Translations under genes and position numbers: made by a program
Part shown: piece after piece, positions 22,039 through 33,781 of the stretch
How positions within the stretch are numbered: the stretch's first letter is position 1
Layout: every line of letters begins with the position of its first letter
Notes under the pieces: generated by a model
Seen by the model: the letters and a program-made list of their open reading frames with translations, nothing else
Told to the model about the DNA's origin: nothing
Databases searched by the model: none
DNA from: Taudactylus pleione
Lineage: Eukaryota; Chordata; Amphibia; Anura; Myobatrachidae
Direction of reading: 5' to 3'
Assembly (NCBI GenBank): GCA_031769625.1
Contig: JAUIMM010000534.1
Location: 11,139,001 to 11,203,000 of the forward strand
DNA: 64,000 nt

Positions 22039-23440
22039 AGTGGCCATACTAGAATGAAATCCCAGTCCTTCAATGGGATGCAGAGTCAGATCAGAATGGA
22101 AAACTGTAATGGGGTACATGGAGATAATAATTGGTAGACTCTCGGTTTGCAGTGGCGAGGAGCTGGAGCTGCAGTGGCGAGGAGCTGGAGCTTCAGAAGT
22201 GATCACTGCCTTTTACCTTTTAGCTGATAATTTGTCTGTCTTTTTACCAAGTAGTACTAGGTCTGGTTCCTTGAAAGTAAAGCTTCGCCCACTTGGTTCA
22301 GTAGATTTTTTTTTACAGTTCAGACTACAGTTGATTGAGTGCTGTCTTAATTTCTTACGCATAAGCAGGGCTTTGTCAGTTCATGAAGCCATGGTGTCTG
22401 AAGTGTTCTAAAACACTGGTGAGTCAGGGCACTGATAAAAGTTTCACAGGCTGAAGGCTCAGTTATGTTACAGCTTGTATTCTGTCATCTCTTCTTTGCC
22501 TCTGTAGTTTTTCCAAAGCATGGCAGAGGAGCGGAGTCTATACATTCAGAAAGATTGCAAAGGTATACTGTCAGTCATGTGGATTTTTGTGGACTGGACA
22601 GGAACCTCTGAGCTTGTCTGACTGGTGGTGGAGTGTATGAAGTTAGGTGGTCTGATGAAGCTCTTACTCATTCAGTAGTTCCTACAGGATACTCACCAAA
22701 AGGATGTGCTAGTATGCACTATTAGCTGGAGAAGGGCACTAATAAAGACAATGAAATAAAAAAAGCTATTCTGCTGGCACCCAACCTCCTAGCAGCACCC
22801 AGGATATAAGGTCCACTCGCTGCGCCCTTGCAAGTATTGATTAGCTATACTCTACGTAGTCTACTAGGATGTCCTGTGCAAACTTCTACTCCTCCACAAA
22901 GGCAGACTGTGGGAGTAAAGCTGCTTTGATTTGTGCAATGGATTTTTAATGACCTGTTGTATCTTTTGCAACGTAATGCCTTGTATATGGCAGACACTAC
23001 TGCCAGTGTGATGATATTGTTTGTGTGATTGGGCCACATGAATAGAAAAATCAGTGTGTTATCTGGTCCTAATACTGATAAATTACATTCCTCAGTCCAA
23101 GGTATTAATGTTTTCCTTAAGTGGCTTAAGCTTAGAAAAACCTGTAATGCACTCTCACTCTACAACTGGCATTACTAATATTCTATTTCACCTACAAAAA
23201 TATACAGTGTTCAAAATTTGTATGACTTTTACTTTACATATAGGGTCTGATTCTGATTTGGAAGCATCTGTTTTTACAGGCACAAATAGCGAGTTTTTGG
23301 ATACAGCACATTCATAAAGGTGAATTTACACATTTTTGCATATCTGTCCAATTCCCAGTTGGCCGAATATTGGCTGGATCTGTCTTTGTGTGGGGTGGGT
23401 GTTTTGAGGCAGGAACTGGGCAGTGACAATGAGATAGCAC
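22036..23440. other. Unassigned DNA
   Basis: 1.4 kb without recognised coding or repeat content. A 112-codon plus-strand frame (22073-22411) has no family resemblance. Confidence 0.4.
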
Positions 23441-23444
23441 AGAA

Positions 23445-23990
23445 AGGTATGCAGTCGGGAAGCCGGTGGACCTAAACCCGCCGGCCGGCTTCCGACTGCT
23501 TTATCCCGGCGAGGGTTAAATGACCAGCATCTACATCTAGACGCCTGTCATTTTACCGACACCGGGAGACCAGCACCCGGCATCCCGATCGAAGTGATGC
23601 CGAGCACAGCTGTGGACAGCCGCGGGGGGGAGGGCTAGGTTTAGGGCTCCCGGGGAGGAATTAGGGTTAGGCACCCCACCCAGGAGGTTAGGGTTAGGCT
23701 AGGGGAGGGAGGGATAGGGTTAGGCACCCCCGGGGGGAACTTAGGGTTAGGCACCCCCCACCCCCAGGGGACTTAGGTTTAGGTGGTGGGGAAGGGGGGG
23801 TTAGGTTTAGGCACTTAGAGGGGGGATTAGGGTCAGGCACTGGGGGGAAGGTGGGTTAGGGTTAGGGGGGGAATAGGTTAGTGAATACTTACCTGGGGAC
23901 GATTGGCATTTTCATCCTGTTCGGGCTGCCGCTTTCAGGGTTTGAACCGCCGGCCAGGGGTCATGCGGTAAATCATACCGATTCCCACAG
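23445..23990. repeat. Interspersed element with TTAGGG-like core, copy 2
   Basis: Left part GCAGTCGGGAAGCCGG followed by inverted CCGGCCGGCTTCCGACTGC and CCGGGAGACCAGCACCCGGC blocks. Core 23630-23875 of GGTTAGGGTTAGGCACCCC type units. Right part has GACGATTGGCATT and GGGCTGCCGCTTTCAGGG. Same design as 1641-2050. Confidence 0.7.
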
Positions 23991-24394
23991 AAATGTTCTG
24001 TCCTGTGGGAGTGTCAGGGGAGTGTTGTGGGAGTGCCGTAGGCATGTATCTTGAGTTATGTGCTATTCAGAGTTGTACATATGGAGAAGGGAAGCCTGCT
24101 ACAGAGGGATCTCTTGTACCTAGAATGGAGCTGGGGCTGGTGCAGATACTAATGATGATGGTTGCGGCTGTGGATGGAAAAATAGTGGGTGAAGCGGCTT
24201 CCCAATTAAAGATGCACGGATCCTCACATTAGTCCTATGGAAACTGGCATAAGCATAAGGTTGTAAATCAGGCTTGCACAGCAACATGCAAACAGAGCCC
24301 CTCATAATCAGCCCGCAATGTACAAAACATGCACAATCTACATCTCACATCTCAGACCTCATAGGGCTATTTCTCTGAAAAGATGTGTGGCATC
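23991..24394. other. Unassigned DNA
   Basis: No gene or repeat recognised. Confidence 0.45.
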
Positions 24395-24610
24395 ATGCCA
24401 TATCTGCCTACCCTCCCAGAATGTCCGGAAGGCTACCGAAAATTTGTGTAGTGCTCCCAGCCACCCGGAAAGGTGGACAAGTCTTCAGGGGGCTGGAGCC
24501 ACCAGGCCACGGCCGCCCACTTCCACAGTGAAGTGGGCGACACAGGCGGCTGATGACGCAATTCGCGTTATTGTGGCTCTGGAACCTGCACCACAATGCT
24601 GTATCTGAGA
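24395..24610 (+). repeat. Interspersed repeat, copy 2
   Basis: Related to the minus-strand copy at 6930-7130: TCTGCCTACCCTCCCAGAAT at the left and ACAGGCGGCTGATGACGCAA then ATTGTGGCTCTGG at the right. Confidence 0.55.
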
Positions 24611-25003
24611 TATTGGATCTGGGATATTGTTTTGGGGGATAATCTTCATGACTTGTTTTGTCCCTGTCTCTATACTACTTATACAATGCTTAAAGTAAAC
24701 AAAAAGTAGATAATTGCAATGAAGAGACAAGCTTAGTTATGCAATGAAACAAAGTATTACATTATGACAGAGGCTGCATCACCTCAATCTAGACAGCGTC
24801 TGCTCTGCAAAGGAGTAACTCTTTGCCCCCTAGTCTTCAACTGCAGGCAGTATAGGTTATATATCATCCTAAAGTTTTGCAAAGGTTTTGAGATGGACGG
24901 AACACTGGATGTGGAACAGGATGAAAAGCTGACAATGGTTACAGAAATATACTGAAAAAGAACATTAAGTTTAAAGGGTCAAAGCTGGTGGCAGACAGAC
25001 TAA
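24611..25003. other. Unassigned DNA
   Basis: No gene or repeat recognised. Confidence 0.45.
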
Positions 25004-25584
25004 GGGCTTCATTCAGAGGTGGCTGTACGGTCTACGACCGCACGGCCACCTCGATGTTTGTCCAGTGCGCATGCGCACGTGGGAGCCGGCTCCTTCGTGC
25101 GCATGCGTGAGACCCCCTACGACCGACAGCGCCGGTCGTAGTGGGTCTGTTTCCAAAGGGGGCGAGCTGTCGATGTTGATTGACAGCTCGCCCCGTTTGG
25201 AAGGCGGGCCGGGGGGGTGGCTGCCCAGACGGAGGGGTTCCCATGGGAATGCCTGCCATTTGGGGGAGGCCCCATTGACATCACTAGTGTCAGTGGCGAG
25301 CTTCCGGCTCTGACAGAGCCAGAAGCTCTCCGGGGCTTACGACAAGTGAGACCCTACCCTAGGGTCTCGTCGTAAGCCCCGATGGTCGCGATGGTCTATG
25401 ACCATAGCGACCATCACCCTTTACCCATCACCCATCACCATTTACATCACCCTAGCGGTCGTTAGAGCTGTGGGTGTAAACCCATAGCCTAACGACCGAA
25501 ACAGAGGTGGCCGGTCAGGATGCAAGCGGCCGCCCAGTTTCTGAGCGACCGCTTGCATCCTCCGACCGCCTCTGAATGAAGGCC
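25004..25584 (-). mobile_element. Hairpin-chain element, diverged subfamily
   Basis: Flanked by TAA on both sides (25001-25003, 25585-25587), with ends GGGCTTCATTCAGAGG and CCTCTGAATGAAGGCC. The same order of palindromes as the other copies is kept, but several stems have different sequences on both arms: GTGGCTGTACGG/ACGGCCAC at the left end, CCTACGACCGACAG/CCGGTCGTAGTGGG, GAGCTTCCGGCTCT/AGAGCCAGAAGCTC, GGGGCTTACGAC/GTCGTAAGCCCC, GCGGTCGTTAG/CTAACGACCG. A short CATCACC/CATTTACATC insertion lies near 25415-25450. Confidence 0.85.
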
Positions 25585-25587
25585 TAA

Positions 25588-26150
25588 GGGCCTGATTCAG
25601 AGATGGAAGCTAATGCAATTGCAACTCCGATTTTGTACGCAACGCAGCTGCTAAAATATTCTAATAGTTTCAAAGGTCATCTGGGCATAAGGATGGCTCA
25701 CTGCTGCCTTCATACATGCGTACGATGTCACCTACATATATATCGGTAACATCGACGCACATCGAGTGGCCATCCTGCCCTTGTGGCAGGGCAGACATGC
25801 CACAGACTCGGCAGCTCTCCTGACACACAGAGGGCTCTCATGCTGTGTAAGAGATTGCAAGGGCTGATTTATGCACGCCCATGCAACAGTGTTTAAACAG
25901 TCAGACGTCCCTGCGTTTTTCTGACCACCCCCCTTTTACCACCCCCAAACACTGTCAACCTGTCACTCATTTTGTGATAGATTCCTATGTGCATCTGTAA
26001 TCACAATGCAATCGCTGCGCAATTGTGCAGTGCAGCTAATAAGCATGCGCGATGGCAAACAATCGATCGTTCTGCCTACGTAATCGCCATTGTTTCCATC
26101 TCTGCTGTTGTAAGTGCCGACCACAAGTGAGATGTTGCAATCGCTGCTTC
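25588..26150 (-). mobile_element. GGCCTGATTCAG element, D family
   Basis: Starts GGGCCTGATTCAGAGATGG directly after the TAA duplication of the previous element. It shares TTTATGCACGCCCATGCAAC and the CTGACCACCCCCC block with the other D-family copies, in the 4490-4999 orientation. The right end is diverged, so the boundary is approximate. Confidence 0.65.
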
Positions 26151-26670
26151 TAAAATATAGCTAAAGTATGTCCCTCCCCAAAATGAATGCTATAGTTTGG
26201 GGCTAGTTGTCAGTAAAATAGGGGGGCAATGAATGCGGGACATCCATACTAGAGCAGAAACCAGCACCATGTTTTGTCAGGTTGGGCTTGTCACACTATA
26301 GCAGGGAGATTTGGAATGTGGGGACCCATTGTCATGCTGTGTCCAGTTCCAGACTGATCTACATGGGCCAGGAGCCTCTAGGAACAGTGCAGAAAATGAG
26401 AGTGTGAGCCTCTCCCTTCTAGAACCAATCAGTACCTAAGTGTACAGCATGGGGCTCTTCCTGGTTCCCCTGGTGTTGTGGGTAATGGTATTCATAAAAA
26501 AATGTTAGAAACGACTTTGGAGCTTATGTCCTAGCGAGCCCTGGCAGCCTGACTTCCTGGGCATGCTGGTGCTTGTGGAACTCCATAAAGTAATATGCCA
26601 TTGGCCCCGGGATGTATTAACAACCGAGTTGGCCCGTGTGGAGTGAGCACCCTCCCCTGAGTAGTACCAA
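26151..26670. other. Unassigned DNA
   Basis: No gene or repeat recognised. Confidence 0.45.
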
Positions 26671-26675
26671 GCCCC

Positions 26676-26990
26676 TCATCTTACCTTTCTCTGGCAAGTG
26701 AAGTGGGTCCTTCCTCCTCAGCGGCGCCATCTCCCCAGTGGTATATGGAAGATGGCGCATGTACACAAGAGAGCAAAGGATCTGGTACAGTGCCAGAGCC
26801 TTGGCTTTCACTTCGCAGCTCCATCTTCCTTAAGATGTCACTGGGAAACTGGAGCTGCAAAGGAAGAAGAGGACCCACTTCCCAGAGCAAGGTAAGTATA
26901 CATTGGGTGCAGGGTGTGCGGCACTGCCCCCGCTGGACCCTGTAGCCCGTGTGCACCGCACACCCTGCACCCATTATACAACACCTATGC
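26676..26990. repeat. Foldback repeat
   Basis: CTTACCTTTCTCTGG and AAGTGGGTCCTTCCTCCTC at the left (26680-26718) are matched by GAAGAAGAGGACCCACTT and CCCAGAGCAAGGTAAG at the right (26862-26897). A GGTGCAGGGTGTGCGGCAC / GTGCACCGCACACCCTGCAC inverted pair follows at 26905-26975. No coding capacity. Confidence 0.6.
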
Positions 26991-27291
26991 ATTGGCTGCA
27001 GGAGGCTATTGTGGAATATATAATTCACAAAATCTGTAACTAATTATTTTTAAGTGTCATTTTGTTTAAAGAAACTCCATCAAAAGCGATCTTTACTAAA
27101 AATGAAAATCTTCCTCAATGTAGCCAAATGGAATTTTCTTTCCAGATGTTGTCCAATTAGAAATAATATAAAAAAAACCCCATTAGATGTGAAGAACACC
27201 TTATGGAGCCATGTCACAAAATAACTGTATTGTCCGAGGGTTAGTACCCACTCAGCCAATCACAAGCGGCTAGGTTATCTTATAACTCCAA
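26991..27291. other. Unassigned DNA
   Basis: AT-rich; no gene or repeat recognised. Confidence 0.45.
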
Positions 27292-27889
27292 GGTCCTCAT
27301 TCAGAGCCACTCGCTAGCGGCAGTACGCTCATTCTGAGCGATGTTCGCACATCTGCGCATGCGTACGGATCGTTATACGCATGCACGAACCAGTCAGTGC
27401 GGCCGAAATTCATGTGCTCGCAATATAGCGAATGCCTGCTATTTTGAGTGACAGAATGAGGCGTATGTGGGTGGTAACAGGGGAAGGTGCTTGAAAATGG
27501 GGAGTGGAGATCCGAACGCAGGCGTGCTTAAAGGTCAAAACGGGCGTTTTAAGGGTGTGCATAATTAATCCAGCAGCGTCATTGACCACGTCACTTGGTT
27601 TTTTTTAACTCAGAACTGCTCGCAAAATACTGGTTGAAAAAACCAACCACAAGAATAGCGAGCAGTTCATACGCTGGTCGATGTACTCGATTAATCTAAT
27701 AAATAGCGGACATGACGTATGGTGCGAGCGGCCAGGGGGCGTTTTTAACAAATAAACGAGCGTATGTTTTGCTCGCTCGTTCAGACTTAGAGGTGTGAAC
27801 AGACTGCAATTTGCGAACGGATCATTTGAATAGCCACCCCTTGTTTTTGAACGAACGACCGCAAATAGCGAACGGGTCTGAATCAGGCC
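27292..27889. mobile_element. 600-bp inverted-repeat DNA element, B family, copy 2
   Basis: Inverted relative to 5651-6249 and alignable along its whole length: TAGCGGCAGTACGCTC, GGCGTATGTGGGTGGTAACA, AACGGGCGTTTTAAGGGTGT and CAAGGGGTGGCTATTC in complement. It has no transposase frame. The flanks show a 4-bp CCAA match or none, so the duplication length is unclear here. Confidence 0.8.
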
Positions 27890-27939
27890 CCAAGTTCCAT
27901 TTTTGCTTAGCATTTGCACGTTTTACATTCTGACTAATT

Positions 27940-28210
27940 TATAGGGGTATATTTACAAAGGTTCGATTTTACTTTTGTTTTCATGTGCGATTTAGCTCAC
28001 CTCAAACCGAATCAAATCGAAATTTCAAGTCCCTCTTCAAAACCCTAATTTACTAACATTCGATTTTAGAAGCATTTTCTAAATCGAATTCGATTTGGTT
28101 CGGTTTTGAATAGTGATTTGCTGTTGGATTTGGCATGTTCATGTACATATCGAACGGCAAATCCCACTTCAAAACGAACTGCAAATCCCCGACTGAAAAG
28201 ATCTGCTTCA
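27940..28210. repeat. Probable element fragment rich in CGATTT/AAATCG
   Basis: The segment starts GGGGTATATTTACAAAGG and contains repeated TTCGATTT and AAATCGAA blocks in both orientations. Inverted-repeat elements beginning GGGGTATATTTACTAA are a known kind in frogs, but no right end is seen. Confidence 0.35.
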
Positions 28211-28486
28211 TGCTTTCACTTTCGGCGTTGAGCAGTTAGTTTTCACACAGATACATGGAGACATCAGTGAGATGCTGCAGTGCCGCCAGAATACTGATGG
28301 ACAAATTCTACCTGCAAAACTTGGGAAATTCTGTGCCCAAATGTGAATGAGGAGAAAATTCCACAGAATGGGCTTGAAAATGTAGCTCCTCCCTATTTAT
28401 AAGATTTCATTTGTCCAAACCCATCATCCATAGCTTTGTTAGCGATGCATTGTTGCAAAGTGCAATGCATTGTGATATGGTTCTGT

Positions 28487-29004
28487 GGGCCTGATTCAGA
28501 CTCGCTCGCGAGCGCTGAGCGTTCGCAAGCGGGTCGATGGTGCCCTAGTGCGCATGTGCGTGACGGAGGGAGCTCCGTCGTGCGCATGCGCATGGGTCTC
28601 GCACCAAAGGGGGCGTGCTGTCGATGTTGAGTGACAACACGCCCCCTTTGGTGGGCGTGCCGGGGGCGTTGCTGCCCAGACGGAGGCGTTCCCATGGCAA
28701 CGCCTACCGTCTGGGGCCGGCCCCACTGACATCACTAGTGATGTCAGTGGGAGTGCTTTTGGCTCTGATAGAGCCAAAAGTACTCCTGGGCCTGCGGCAA
28801 CGAGACCCTACCGCAGGGTCTCGTCGCAAGCCCGATGGTCGCGATGGTCTTGACCATCGCGACCATCTTTTTGACCGCTCGCATAAACTGTGGGTGGTCA
28901 CCCACAGCTATGCGAGCAGCCAGGAGACCGCTCCAATAACAGGTAGGACGGCCCTGATTCAGAGCGAGCGCTCTTGTCAGAGCGTCCGGCTCTGAATCAG
29001 GCCC
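28487..29004 (-). mobile_element. Hairpin-chain element, cleanest copy
   Basis: Flanked by TGT (28484-28486, 29005-29007). Ten stems follow one another: GCTCGCGAGCGCT/CGTTCGCAAGCGG; GCGCATGTGCGTGACGGAG with its complement; CACCAAAGGGGGCGTGCTGTC with its complement; CCCAGACGGAGGCGTTCCCA; the perfect palindrome CTGACATCACTAGTGATGTC; TGCTTTTGGCTCTGATAGAG; GCGGCAACGAGACCCTACC; GATGGTCGCGATGGTCTTGA; CGCTCGCATAAACTGTGGGT; and CTGATTCAGAGCGAGCGCTC. The stem around CGAGACCCATAACG, present in the 9303 copy, is cleanly missing here. Confidence 0.88.
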
Positions 29005-29025
29005 TGTGTCCAGTAGTGGAAACTA

Positions 29026-29449
29026 CGGGACTGATCAGAGATGTAAATAATTCCGATGTTTAGGCAGTTGAGCAATAATTAGCAATCTGCACATGTTTCT
29101 AAGTCGCACTGCACATGCAAAGGTACATTACTGTAGTTGCTCGCAGCAACTTTTTACTTGCAGTGCGATTGACAGGCAGGCAGCGTTTGGGGGAGGTAAC
29201 TGGGAGTGGCGGCAAAGAAGGCAGGTGTGTCGCCACCATTATGAGGTTGTGTCACAGCCTGCGTCTGCAATCCGTACGATGGGTACTCAGATCTGTGACC
29301 GATGCTGCATCTATGTACGCAGATGCATGAATTTGCAAAGCTACAGGTGGGCGTCTCAATATATGCCTCTGCATCTGCGAAATTTGTACAGCAGCTGCGT
29401 ACGGGATCGCAGCCATGATGGCATTAGCGTACAACTCTGAATCAGGCCC
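29026..29449 (+). mobile_element. GGCCTGATTCAG element, D family
   Basis: Ends CGGGACTGATCAGAG and CTCTGAATCAGGCC, possibly with a CTA duplication. Interior GATTGACAGGCAGGCAGCGT and CGTACAACTC blocks match other D-family copies. Confidence 0.65.
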
Positions 29450-30000
29450 TATGCTGGAATGATTACGAAATGCACACGTTAGCAGGCTACAGCAAATAAA
29501 GTATGCAATAATTCATAATCCATGCTAATTGAGAATACATGTTAAAAAACTGTAACTAATTGAGAATACATGTTAAAAAACTGTAACTATGCAAGTCCCA
29601 AAGAATGGCAGTAGCAAAGCAAAACATTTTAGTGGTAATTAAGCCTAACATATTTTCACTGGTGCAGCCCAATCTAATACCCGGGCCTCGTTCTTTTAAT
29701 TACATTTTTCCTGTAATGGCTGATTTTGAAAGCCAGTAGTTTATATTAAATCGGAATATTTTTCTTTAACATTCCATAGAAAGAAAGGCAGTAAATTGGC
29801 AGAGTTAACAACAATGGAAAGTGGAATGAAAACATTATTTCGGGCATTACATAATTTTACCATAACAAATCAAAAAACACACATTGTTAAAGAATTGTCG
29901 TCATTGGAACAGGAGCAGACGTCAATCTTTTATCATTCACATAAGTACACCCCCAGGTACCATGAGTTGTGCTCGTATACACATAGAATGAAATGTATCT
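29450..30000. other. Unassigned AT-rich DNA
   Basis: Contains a direct repeat of GAGAATACATGTTAAAAAAC (29532 and 29562). Otherwise nothing recognised; possibly single-copy. Confidence 0.5.
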
Positions 30001-32670
30001 GCTGATATTTATATATAGTGTAGTGTAGTACATTTCTGCTGATATTTATGTGTAGTGTAGTGTAGTACATTTCTGCTGATATTTATATATAGTGTAGTGT
30101 AGTACATTTCTGCTGATATTTATATATAGTGTAGTGTAGTACATTTCTGCTGATATTTATATATATATAGTGTAGTGTAGTACATTTCTGCTGATATTTA
30201 TGTGTAGTGTAGTGTAGTACATTTCTGCTGATATTTATATATAGTGTAGTGTAGTACATTTCTGCTGATATTTATATATAGTGTAGTGTAGTACATTTCT
30301 GCTGATATTTATATATATATAGTGTAGTGTAGTACATTTCTGCTGATATTTATGTGTAGTGTAGTGTAGTACATTTCTGCTGATATTTATATATAGTGTA
30401 GTGTAGTACATTTCTGCTGATATTTATATATATATAGTGTAGTGTAGTACATTTCTGCTGATATTTATGTGTAGTGTAGTGTAGTACATTTCTGCTGATA
30501 TTTATATATATAGTGTAGTGTAGTACATTTCTGCTGATATTTATATATAGTGTAGTGTAGTACATTTCTGCTGATATTTATATATAGTGTAGTGTAGTAC
30601 ATTTCTGCTGATATTTATGTGTAGTGTAGTGTAGTACATTTCTGCTGATATTTATGTGTAGTGTAGTGTAGTACATTTCTGCTGATATTTATATATATAG
30701 TGTAGTGTAGTACATTTCTGCTGATATTTATATATAGTGTAGTGTAGTACATTTCTGCTGATATTTATATATATAGTGTAGTGTAGTACATTTCTGCTGA
30801 TATTTATGTGTAGTGTAGTGTAGTACATTTCTGCTGATATTTATATATAGTGTAGTGTAGTACATTTCTGCTGATATTTATGTGTAGTGTAGTGTAGTAC
30901 ATTTCTGCTGATATTTATATATAGTGTAGTGTAGTACATTTCTGCTGATATTTATTTATATATAGTGTAGTGTAGTACATTTCTGCTGATATTTATATAT
31001 AGTGTAGTGTAGTACATTTCTGCTGATATTTATATATATAGTGTAGTGTAGTACATTTCTGCTGATATTTATATATAGTGTAGTGTAGTACATTTCTGCT
31101 GATATTTATGTGTAGTGTAGTACATTTCTGCTGATATTTATATATATATAGTGTAGTGTAGTACATTTCTGCTGATATTTATAATATATATAGTGTAGTG
31201 TAGTACATTTCTGCTGATATTTATGTGTAGTGTAGTACATTTCTGCTGATATTTATATATATATAGTGTAGTGTAGTACACTTCTGCTGATATTTATATA
31301 TAGTGTAGTGTAGTACATTTCTGCTGATATTTATATATATAGTGTAGTGTAGTACATTTCTGCTGATATTTATATATAGTGTAGTGTAGTACATTTCTGC
31401 TGATATTTATATATAGTGTAGTGTAGTACATTTCTGCTGATATTTATATATAGTGTAGTGTAGTACATTTCTGCTGATATTTATATATAGTGTAGTGTAG
31501 TACATTTCTGCTGATATTTATGTGTAGTGTAGTGTAGTACATTTCTGCTGATATTTATGTGTAGTGTAGTGTAGTACATTTCTGCTGATATTTATATATA
31601 TAGTGTAGTGTAGTACATTTCTGCTGATATTTATATATAGTGTAGTGTAGTACATTTCTGCTGATATTTATATATATAGTGTAGTGTAGTACATTTCTGC
31701 TGATATTTATGTGTAGTGTAGTGTAGTACATTTCTGCTGATATTTATATATAGTGTAGTGTAGTACATTTCTGCTGATATTTATGTGTAGTGTAGTGTAG
31801 TACATTTCTGCTGATATTTATATATAGTGTAGTGTAGTACATTTCTGCTGATATTTATTTATATATAGTGTAGTGTAGTACATTTCTGCTGATATTTATA
31901 TATAGTGTAGTGTAGTACATTTCTGCTGATATTTATATATATAGTGTAGTGTAGTACATTTCTGCTGATATTTATATATAGTGTAGTGTAGTACATTTCT
32001 GCTGATATTTATGTGTAGTGTAGTGTAGTACATTTCTGCTGATATTTATATATAGTGTAGTGTAGTACATTTCTGCTGATATTTATTTATATATAGTGTA
32101 GTGTAGTACATTTCTGCTGATATTTATATATAGTGTAGTGTAGTACATTTCTGCTGATATTTATATATATAGTGTAGTGTAGTACATTTCTGCTGATATT
32201 TATATATAGTGTAGTGTAGTACATTTCTGCTGATATTTATGTGTAGTGTAGTACATTTCTGCTGATATTTATATATATATAGTGTAGTGTAGTACATTTC
32301 TGCTGATATTTATAATATATATAGTGTAGTGTAGTACATTTCTGCTGATATTTATGTGTAGTGTAGTACATTTCTGCTGATATTTATATATATATAGTGT
32401 AGTGTAGTACACTTCTGCTGATATTTATATATAGTGTAGTGTAGTACATTTCTGCTGATATTTATATATATAGTGTAGTGTAGTACATTTCTGCTGATAT
32501 TTATATATAGTGTAGTGTAGTACATTTCTGCTGATATTTATATATAGTGTAGTGTAGTACATTTCTGCTGATATTTATATATAGTGTAGTGTAGTACATT
32601 TCTGCTGATATTTATGTGTAGTGTAGTACATTTCTGCTGATATTTATAATATATATAGTGTAGTGTAGTA
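30001..32670. repeat. Long minisatellite, unit about 37 bp
   Basis: About 70 units of GTAGTACATTTCTGCTGATA then TTTATATATAGTGTAGT. They vary mainly in the TATATA stretch (TGTG, TATATATATA, TTATTTATATATA, TAATATATATA variants). Variants recur with a longer period, see the findings. Chance frames of repeated HYTIYINISRNV-type residues on the minus strand are artefacts of the array. Confidence 0.95.
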
Positions 32671-32924
32671 CATTTTTACACTCTATAGCAAACAACTTGC
32701 CTGAATCATTCAGGTTCTCCTCTGTTTTGTTTTCACGATGATACACTGACAAAACCAGGGTGTATCCGTCCTCAGCAATTTATCCAGACTCCACATAGAT
32801 CCAAAAAAGGCCAAATGTCCACCAGTGTTTTCTATTTAATAAGTATGCGCATAAATAAAAACTGCATACATGAATAAAAATCACTTAGTAACTTATGATA
32901 GAATGGGATGTAGTTACCATAACA
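32671..32924. other. Unassigned DNA
   Basis: Short spacer between the minisatellite and the next element; nothing recognised. Confidence 0.5.
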
Positions 32925-33568
32925 GCGGTCGGGATGCCAGTGCTCAGAGTACCAGCATCAGAACCCCATCAGCAGTCTGAATCCGGTGTCAGAATCCTGA
33001 CCACCAGCTTCCTGATGGTAAGTATTAGAGTTAGGGGGAGGATTTTGTTTTAGTGTTAGAGGTTAGGGTTAGGCACTAGGGGGAGGGTTAGGCTAGGCTG
33101 CGGGGAGGGAGGGTTAGGGTTAGAGTGCAGGGGGGGAAGGTTAGGCTAGGCTGTGGGAAGGGAGGGTTAAGGTTAGAGTGCAGGGTGGGAAGGTTAGGCT
33201 GGGCTGCGGGGAGGGAGGGTCATGGTTAGAGTGCAGGGGGGGAAGGTTAGGCTAGGCTGCGGGAAGGGAGGGTTAAGGTTAGAGTGCAGGGTGGGAAAGT
33301 TAGGCTGGGCTGCGGGGAGGGAGGGTCATGGTTAGAGTGCAGGGGGGGAAGGTTAGGCTAGGCTGCGGGAAGGGAGGGTTAAGGTTAGAGTGCAGGGTGG
33401 GAAGGTTAGGCTGGGCTGCGGGGAGGGAGGGTTAGAGTGCAGGGGAGGAGGGTTAGGCTGCGGGAAAGGTTGGGCTAAGAGGAGGGTTAGGGTTAGGACA
33501 GTTACCTAATTGGATCGGTATTCTGACCACCAGCATCCCGTCTGCCGGGAAACCGTACCCAACCGCCA
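32925..33568. repeat. Interspersed element with TTAGGG-like core, copy 3
   Basis: Left part ACAGCGGTCGGGATGCCAG to CCTGACCACCAGCTTCC; right part GGTATTCTGACCACCAGCAT then CCCGTCTGCCGGGA. The core (33100-33440) is a minisatellite of 53-bp units (GGTTAGAGTGCAGGGGGGGA then AGGTTAGGCTAGGCTGCGGG). Alternating variants (GGGTTAAGG and GGGTCATGG) form a 106-bp dimer. Confidence 0.7.
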
Positions 33569-33781
33569 TAGCACACTACCTAAAGAGTATAAGGCACTCT
33601 CTGCTCCCACAAATGCAGTCGACACACCACACATTTGTGCAGTAGCTTGGCCATGGTTTGAACCCGAAAGTAAAGTAACTATATTAACAATCACTTTACT
33701 TCTTACTCATAGCAGGGACAATCCCCGTCTCTACATATACAGTATTTTTAAGTAAATGCAGGAGATTCTTAATTTCTTATT

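Noticed and set aside
29796..30005. Possible small host gene
   Set aside because: 69 codons without homology or splice signals, running into the minisatellite.
30350..30565. Minus-strand frame with repeated NISRNVLHYT
   Set aside because: By-product of the 37-bp minisatellite.
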